A stretch of 64,000 bases of DNA from Firmicutes bacterium UBA2116. GTDB lineage: Bacteria > Bacillota > Clostridia > Tissierellales > Sedimentibacteraceae. Below the pieces are notes generated by a model. The model saw nothing but the letters and a program-made list of their open reading frames with translations, was not told where the DNA came from and searched no databases. Below, piece after piece: positions 60,214 to 64,000 of this stretch (the stretch's first letter is position 1; the number at the start of each line of letters is the position of its first letter). Location: positions 1-64,000 of the forward strand of contig DCYG01000012.1 of NCBI GenBank assembly GCA_002331025.1, read 5' to 3'. Made by a program: the position numbers and the translations under genes.

Positions 60214-61215
60214 ATGAAAAACAAAATAATAAGACTTAATGACTTGCAAAAACCTAAAGAATATAGTGTTGTTTCATTGTTTTCGGGTGCCGGTGGTCTT
60301 GATATGGGATTTGAAAATTCAGGATGTAAAACAATATGGGCAAATGATATAGATGCAGATGCATGTGAGACACACAGAGCATGGTCTGATGCAGAAGTGG
60401 TTTGCGGAGATATCGGAAAAATCGGAGTGGAAAATATTCCTGAGAGCGATATTGTATTGGGAGGCTTTCCGTGTCAGGGATTTTCATTGGCAGGACCGAG
60501 AAAAATTGATGATAAGAGGAACTCATTATACAGATATTTTGTTAAGCTGCTGGAAACTAATCAGCCTTATGCATTTGTTGCGGAAAATGTCAAAGGAATA
60601 CTGACTTTAGGTGATGGAGAGATCATCACTGCAATTATAGAGGACTTTTCGGAAAAAGGATACGATGTATATCCTAATTTGGTTAATGCCGCAGATTACG
60701 GAGTTCCGCAGGACAGGTGGAGAGTGCTGATGATTGGGTTCAGAAAGGATTTGTGCATAAAAACATTTGAATTTCCTGAGCCTTTTGACTATAAGGCAAC
60801 TCTTTACGATGTATTGAAGGATATTGCGGAGTCTGATGCTCATGACATTTGCAATGCCTCATATTCGTCGAGATTTATGAGTCGTAACAGAAAAAGGAAT
60901 TGGAATCAAGCCAGCTATACCATACCGGCAATGGCAAAGCAGGTTCCGCTGCATCCTTCGAGTCCTGATATGATAAAAGAATCAGCTGATGTCTGGAGAT
61001 TCGGCGATAACGGAAATACCCGCAGGTTCAGCTGGCAGGAATGTGCTGCCATACAGACATTTCCTCCGGATATGTATTTTTCGGGCAATCTTACCAGCAA
61101 GTACAAGCAGATAGGCAACGCTGTTCCCGTAAAATTATCCGAGGTAGTTGCATCTGTTGTCATGGAAAAGTTAAACAAATGTTTTAATAATAGAAATATG
61201 AGTGCGGAAGTGTAG
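60214..61215 (+). CDS. C5-cytosine DNA methyltransferase, partner of the HaeIII-family nuclease
   Basis: Methyltransferase of 333 residues: SLFSGAGGLDMGFENSG (motif I), catalytic C87 in GGFPCQGFS (motif IV), AENVKGI (VI), DRWRVLMIGFR (VIII), CAAIQTFPPDM (IX), IGNAVPVKLS (X). It is probably active and coexpressed with the nuclease gene 2 bp downstream. ATG 60214 is nine bases after GGGAGG; GTG 60208 is too close to that site. The recognition region between motifs VIII and IX is short (about 65 residues), as in enzymes for 4-bp palindromes. Confidence 0.9.
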   Translation: MKNKIIRLNDLQKPKEYSVVSLFSGAGGLDMGFENSGCKTIWANDIDADACETHRAWSDAEVVCGDIGKIGVENIPESDIVLGGFPCQGFSLAGPRKIDDKRNSLYRYFVKLLETNQPYAFVAENVKGILTLGDGEIITAIIEDFSEKGYDVYPNLVNAADYGVPQDRWRVLMIGFRKDLCIKTFEFPEPFDYKATLYDVLKDIAESDAHDICNASYSSRFMSRNRKRNWNQASYTIPAMAKQVPLHPSSPDMIKESADVWRFGDNGNTRRFSWQECAAIQTFPPDMYFSGNLTSKYKQIGNAVPVKLSEVVASVVMEKLNKCFNNRNMSAEV

Positions 61216-61217
61216 TT

Positions 61218-62174
61218 ATGGCTGTACAATCTAAGAACGGTAAGGCTTACGAATATGCATGCTTAATTGTATTCAAAAGATTTTTGGAGAATTCGGACAA
61301 TACGGTGGAAATTTTAGCTGCCGATGCGGTGATAGTGGCTGAAAGAGATTATGCTTTATTAAGCACCGACTTAAGAAATAAAATGGATAAGGCTGCTATG
61401 GCGGCGGTCAAAGTTATTGCCCGTTTAGAACCGATGCTTACAAATTCGTATAATGAAAGATTATTTCTTACATTACAACCTGATAAAGCAGGCAAGGAAG
61501 GAGATGTGAGGGATATTCTTGCACTGAGGAAGGATTCTGATTGGGAAATAGGCATAAGCTGCAAGCATAATCATGCTGCTGTGAAGCATTCCCGGTTGTC
61601 TAAGACGATTGATTTTGGGGATAAATGGCTTCAAATTCCTTGTTCTGAGGAGTACTTCAATGATATTTTGCCGGTTTTTAATATGCTTGAAGAATTGAAG
61701 GCAGGAGGAATTGAATGGAAGGCTGTAAAAAACAAGGAGGATGAGGTTTATGTTCCTATATTGAATTCATTTGTAAAAGAGCTTCGGAGATTGGAAGCGG
61801 AACATCCTGCAATTGTACCTCAGAGATTTTTGAGCTATTTGCTTGGCAGGAATGATTTTTATAAGGTAATCAGCAGAAATACTAAAAAGGTTACTCAGAT
61901 ATCTGCTTTTAATATATACGGTACATTAAACAAGAGCTTTGAAAAAATAAAACCTCAGACCATAGTACCGAGGTTGATAATGCCTACTGAATTTTATGAT
62001 ATAAGGTACAAATCAAATTCTAAAAATACTATAATTACAACATGTGATAATGGATGGGCTATATCAATGAGAATACACAGTGCCAGCACAATGGTTGAGT
62101 CGAGTCTGAAATTTGATGTAAACTTAGTTGGAATACCACAAAGCCTATATACACAATATGAACCGTGGCAGTAG
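61218..62174 (+). CDS. HaeIII-family type II restriction endonuclease
   Basis: Protein of 318 residues, the usual length of R.HaeIII-family enzymes (PF09556). The segments SKNGKAYEYACL (N-terminus), GDVRDILALRKDSDWEIGIS followed by CKHNHAAVKHSRLS (about residues 93-127; the D..E.xCK cluster is the probable catalytic PD-(D/E)XK region) and SMRIHSASTMVESSLKFDVN are family hallmarks. R.HaeIII cuts GGCC, so GG^CC is the first guess for this enzyme, but family members may differ. It is 2 bp after the methyltransferase gene and forms a classic two-gene type II system. Confidence 0.85.
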   Translation: MAVQSKNGKAYEYACLIVFKRFLENSDNTVEILAADAVIVAERDYALLSTDLRNKMDKAAMAAVKVIARLEPMLTNSYNERLFLTLQPDKAGKEGDVRDILALRKDSDWEIGISCKHNHAAVKHSRLSKTIDFGDKWLQIPCSEEYFNDILPVFNMLEELKAGGIEWKAVKNKEDEVYVPILNSFVKELRRLEAEHPAIVPQRFLSYLLGRNDFYKVISRNTKKVTQISAFNIYGTLNKSFEKIKPQTIVPRLIMPTEFYDIRYKSNSKNTIITTCDNGWAISMRIHSASTMVESSLKFDVNLVGIPQSLYTQYEPWQ

Positions 62175-62291
62175 TAAGCAGTCTTGATTATTTAAGGCTG
62201 TTTTTACATGCAATACATACTATATATAGTATGTATTGATAAATTACGACCTTTAAAGTATAATGTTTTTATTAAACATTAGGGGTTGTAT

Positions 62292-62705
62292 ATGGTCGAT
62301 AAATTTGATATAGATAACATTGTTAACAATGTTTATGAATTAGGGATGTTAAAAGATTCAATAATTCAGCTTTTAGGAATAGAATCTAAGGAAAGCAAAG
62401 TGCTAATCAGCAAAGACAAGATTACTTACACCAAAAAGCATTGCAAAGACTATTCATGCTATAAGGAATTTAAAATGCATACGGAGGCTGCTCCTACTGT
62501 ACTTAAATTACCCGATTATGTCGGAATTCACCCAAAGGGGGATAGCATAATTTTTGTAAAAAAGATAACAGCTAATGTTTTAGTAGCTGTTAGATTAAGC
62601 AATACAGATGTTAAATGGGTAAAAACAATTTACCCCATAACTGAAGCAAAATTAAATAATTATATAAAGTCCGGAAGGTTAAAAAAAGTAGAAAAAGATG
62701 GTTAG
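62292..62705 (+). CDS. PBECR-like (barnase/EndoU/RelE superfamily) domain protein
   Basis: Protein of 137 residues. The C-terminal ~70 (PDYVGIHPKGDSIIFVKKIT, NVLVAVRLSNTDVKWVKTIY, PITEAKLNNYIKSGRLKKVE) resemble PBECR-type domains, predicted RNase-fold modules of phages and toxins (the phage barnase-EndoU-colicin E5/D-RelE group). The N-terminal 55 residues are helical. No partner protein is encoded next to it; instead a structured RNA gene follows. ATG 62292 is six bases after AGGGG. A toxin, anti-phage or RNA-processing role is possible. Confidence 0.55.
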   Translation: MVDKFDIDNIVNNVYELGMLKDSIIQLLGIESKESKVLISKDKITYTKKHCKDYSCYKEFKMHTEAAPTVLKLPDYVGIHPKGDSIIFVKKITANVLVAVRLSNTDVKWVKTIYPITEAKLNNYIKSGRLKKVEKDG

Positions 62706-62719
62706 TAATTCGAAAAACA

Positions 62720-62780
62720 GAAAAAACTTCATAAAGTAGTAGAAAAAGTTCATAAAACAGTAAAAAAAGTTCGTAAAAGA
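62720..62780 (+). repeat. Three phased 21-bp repeats upstream of the RNA promoter
   Basis: Units at 62720-62740, 62741-62761 and 62762-62780 share the pattern A5-7 CTTCATAAA or GTTCRTAAAA (R = A or G). They follow each other without gaps at 21 bp, two helical turns, and end exactly at the -35 (62781). They may act as UP elements or as an activator-binding array for the RNA promoter. Confidence 0.65.
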
Positions 62781-62808
62781 TTGACAGTAAATATAAATGT
62801 GGTATAAT
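62781..62808 (+). promoter_or_regulatory. Promoter of the structured RNA
   Basis: TTGACA (62781-62786), 16 bp, TATAAT (62803-62808). Start expected near 62815. No reading frame of size lies between it and the terminator at 62932-62953. Confidence 0.8.
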
Positions 62809-62814
62809 AAATAC

Positions 62815-62957
62815 ATAAACACATAGAATATTTCAAAGATTATTTGAGGGCAGAACTGGCAACTGCCACACCTTTAAGGTCTGAAAAGAGATGTAGGGTA
62901 CGCCGTCCTACCAAATAATCTTTGAACTTGCAAGGACTCCGAAAGGAGTCCTTTTCC
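62815..62957 (+). ncRNA. Structured non-coding RNA of about 140 nt, family unknown
   Basis: Between a strong promoter and a terminator lies a folded RNA. The outer stem is CAAAGATTATTTG (62834-62846) with CAAATAATCTTTG (62912-62924), 13 perfect pairs. Inside are GGCAG/CTGCC (62849-62853, 62863-62867), a possible ACC/GGT (62870-62872, 62878-62880) and GTAGG/CCTAC (62893-62897, 62907-62911). The loops of the first and last hairpin contain GGC (62858-62860) and GCC (62902-62904), which can pair, giving a closed multi-way junction. No open frame of note. I cannot match it to a known family by eye. It may be a small regulatory RNA or a riboswitch without the gene; the PBECR-like gene and R-M genes are neighbours. 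Confidence 0.7.
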
Positions 62958-62958
62958 T
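62932..62958 (+). terminator. Terminator of the structured RNA
   Basis: AAGGACTCC (62932-62940), GAAA tetraloop, GGAGTCCTT (62945-62953), followed by TTCCTTC. It can act on the opposing small gene as well. Confidence 0.85.
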
Positions 62959-63153
62959 TCATTCTAATAGTTTATTTGAATGTTTCTCTTGAATCAATTT
63001 CAAAGCTCTAAAATATACATACATAGAGCCATATCTTATTTTATTGCTTAAGTCCTTGTCTTTATATATTTCAATTATTTCAGTCTTGCACTGATATTCA
63101 GTCAGTTCCTCAGCAAGCTCCTTTATTAGATTATCAATTTCATAGTCAATCAT
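62959..63153 (-). CDS. Small hypothetical protein, 64 aa
   Basis: Helical, acidic protein of 64 residues (DYEIDNLIKELAEELTEYQC, KIRYGSMYVYFRALKLIQEK). It starts at ATG 63153 with a weak site and ends at the shared terminator. I do not recognise it. Its place, divergent from a methyltransferase whose promoter has a LexA-type box, makes a regulatory or accessory role of a restriction system conceivable. Confidence 0.45.
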   Translation of the reverse strand: MIDYEIDNLIKELAEELTEYQCKTEIIEIYKDKDLSNKIRYGSMYVYFRALKLIQEKHSNKLLE

Positions 63154-63184
63154 ACTCAGCTATTTTTTATTTTTTATAAAATTA

Positions 63185-63213
63185 TTGACAATAAATGTAA
63201 ATTGTTATATACT
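63185..63213 (+). promoter_or_regulatory. Promoter of the M.HaeIII-like gene
   Basis: TTGACA (63185-63190), 17 bp, TATACT (63208-63213). The LexA-type box GAACGAATGTTC (63221-63232) covers the expected start site. Confidence 0.75.
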
Positions 63214-63220
63214 CCATATA

Positions 63221-63232
63221 GAACGAATGTTC
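63221..63232. promoter_or_regulatory. LexA (SOS) box GAACGAATGTTC
   Basis: Exact match to the Firmicute LexA/DinR consensus GAAC-N4-GTTC, seven bases downstream of the -10 of the methyltransferase promoter. LexA bound here would block initiation, and the gene would be switched on by DNA damage. The match is by eye; the chance of such a site in a random promoter is small but not zero. Confidence 0.65.
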
Positions 63233-63273
63233 GGAAATGTTTTTTTTTAAAAGATTATGGCAGAGGTGGAGAA

Positions 63274-64000
63274 ATGAGATTAGTAAGTTTGTTTTCGGGA
63301 GCGGGAGGCTTGGATTCAGGATTTAAAAATGCCGGCTTTAATATTGTATGGGCTAATGAATTTGACAAAGCAATTTTTGAAACCTACAGAAAAAATCATT
63401 CGCATTTATTGGATGTAAGGGATATAAGAGCAATAAAATCATATGAGATTCCGGAATGTGACGGCATAATAGGCGGACCGCCGTGTCAGAGCTGGAGCGA
63501 AGCGGGAACTCAGCGAGGTATAAATGATGACAGAGGAAAATTGTTTTATGAATTTATAAGAATTTTACAAGATAAAAAACCTAAATTTTTTGTTGCCGAA
63601 AATGTATCGGGCATGTTGTCGGAAATACATAAACCGGCGGTAAATAAAATAATTAAAATGCTTTGCGACGCCGGTTACGATACTTATATAAATCTGCTGA
63701 ATGCAAATGATTATGGTGTGCCTCAGGACAGAAAGAGAGTGTTTTATGTAGGCTTCAGAAAAGACTTGAAAATAAGCTACAGATTTCCTTCGGTCAATAA
63801 TAAAAAATACAATTTAAGATATGCAATATGGGATCTGAAGGATAACGCCATACCTGCATTAAATCATAATAAAACTAACGGAAACGGCTGTATTATGAGC
63901 AATCACGAATATATGACCGGAAGCTTTTCATCGATATATATGTCACGCAACAGAGTTCGTTCGTGGGACGAACCTTCATTCACCATCCAGGCCGGCGGGA
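63274..64000 (+). CDS. M.HaeIII-like C5-cytosine DNA methyltransferase, 3' end beyond the window
   Basis: The frame is open from ATG 63274 (AGAGGTGGAG upstream) to the window end, 242 residues visible. SLFSGAGGLDSGFKNAGF (motif I), catalytic C71 in GGPPCQSWSEAG, VAENVSGM, QDRKRVFYVGFRKDL and YMSRNRVRSWDEPSFTIQAG are close to M.HaeIII, whose catalytic Cys is also residue 71. The target recognition half is outside. It is 1.1 kb from a HaeIII-family nuclease gene that already has its own methyltransferase, and it is under a LexA-type box. It may belong to a second type II system that continues to the right. Confidence 0.9.
   Translation, partial: MRLVSLFSGAGGLDSGFKNAGFNIVWANEFDKAIFETYRKNHSHLLDVRDIRAIKSYEIPECDGIIGGPPCQSWSEAGTQRGINDDRGKLFYEFIRILQDKKPKFFVAENVSGMLSEIHKPAVNKIIKMLCDAGYDTYINLLNANDYGVPQDRKRVFYVGFRKDLKISYRFPSVNNKKYNLRYAIWDLKDNAIPALNHNKTNGNGCIMSNHEYMTGSFSSIYMSRNRVRSWDEPSFTIQAGG

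Noticed and set aside
62815..62957. Purine, ZTP or THF riboswitch
   Set aside because: The multi-hairpin junction with loop-loop pairing is reminiscent of such aptamers, but I could not find their conserved core bases, and no matching gene is directly downstream on the same strand.

Overview
The window looks like a chromosomal stretch of a low-GC, spore-forming Clostridia-type Firmicute. The evidence is AT-rich intergenic DNA, strong AGGAGG ribosome binding sites, sigma-A promoters of the TTGACA-17-TATAAT type, paired DUF1659/DUF2922 genes, DUF4183 surface/spore-type proteins, an S-layer-homology hydrolase and short compact operons. The species cannot be named from the sequence alone.

Layout. 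Positions 1-4070 are a graveyard of mobile DNA: an XRE repressor with an ImmA/IrrE protease, a truncated ISNCY-type transposase, a ferritin-like fragment, a probable rumA/rlmD 3' scar and a frameshifted serine recombinase. Positions 4070-13330 hold small accessory genes: a DUF6323/DUF6179 pair, a TPR-Arr rifampin ADP-ribosyltransferase fusion, an AraC/GyrI regulator, a DUF1659/DUF2922/LytTR/LytTR block and a GIY-YIG protein. Positions 13530-20450 are a catabolic operon (class III aminotransferase, tandem class II aldolase, TetR, FGGY kinase, ALDH3-type dehydrogenase, GtrA) behind one consensus promoter and a perfect 18-bp operator. Positions 20800-27880 carry a CmpB-like membrane protein, an SLH-alpha/beta hydrolase, and a GntR regulator divergent from ilvD and a BASS transporter.

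Positions 28150-42260 contain two parallel TetR-plus-heterodimeric-ABC-exporter modules (one with a MATE pump). Between them lie a four-gene DUF4183-type cluster and a Cfr/RlmN-like radical SAM rRNA methyltransferase with an attenuator-like leader. A second, partial copy of the LytTR-DUF1659-DUF2922 block follows (42378-42959).

Positions 43270-64000 are a defence island. A seven-gene, tightly overlapping operon (43510-54120) encodes two C5 DNA methyltransferases, a MORC-like GHKL ATPase, a Z1 helicase, a DUF4420 PD-(D/E)XK nuclease, an AIPR protein and an HNH nuclease. This is the class of MORC-associated restriction systems predicted by comparative genomics. After a DUF6061/SLOG scar and another LytTR pair come an ABC-F protein, a MerR/GyrI regulator, a HaeIII-family restriction-modification pair, a PBECR-like predicted RNase-fold protein, and a compact structured RNA with its own promoter and terminator. 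The last gene is an M.HaeIII-like methyltransferase whose promoter carries a perfect LexA-type box, GAACGAATGTTC; the window ends inside this gene.

The items most worth following are the seven-gene MORC/Z1/AIPR operon, the structured RNA at about 62815-62957 with three 21-bp phased repeats abutting its -35, the SOS box on the methyltransferase, and the leader of the Cfr-like gene.
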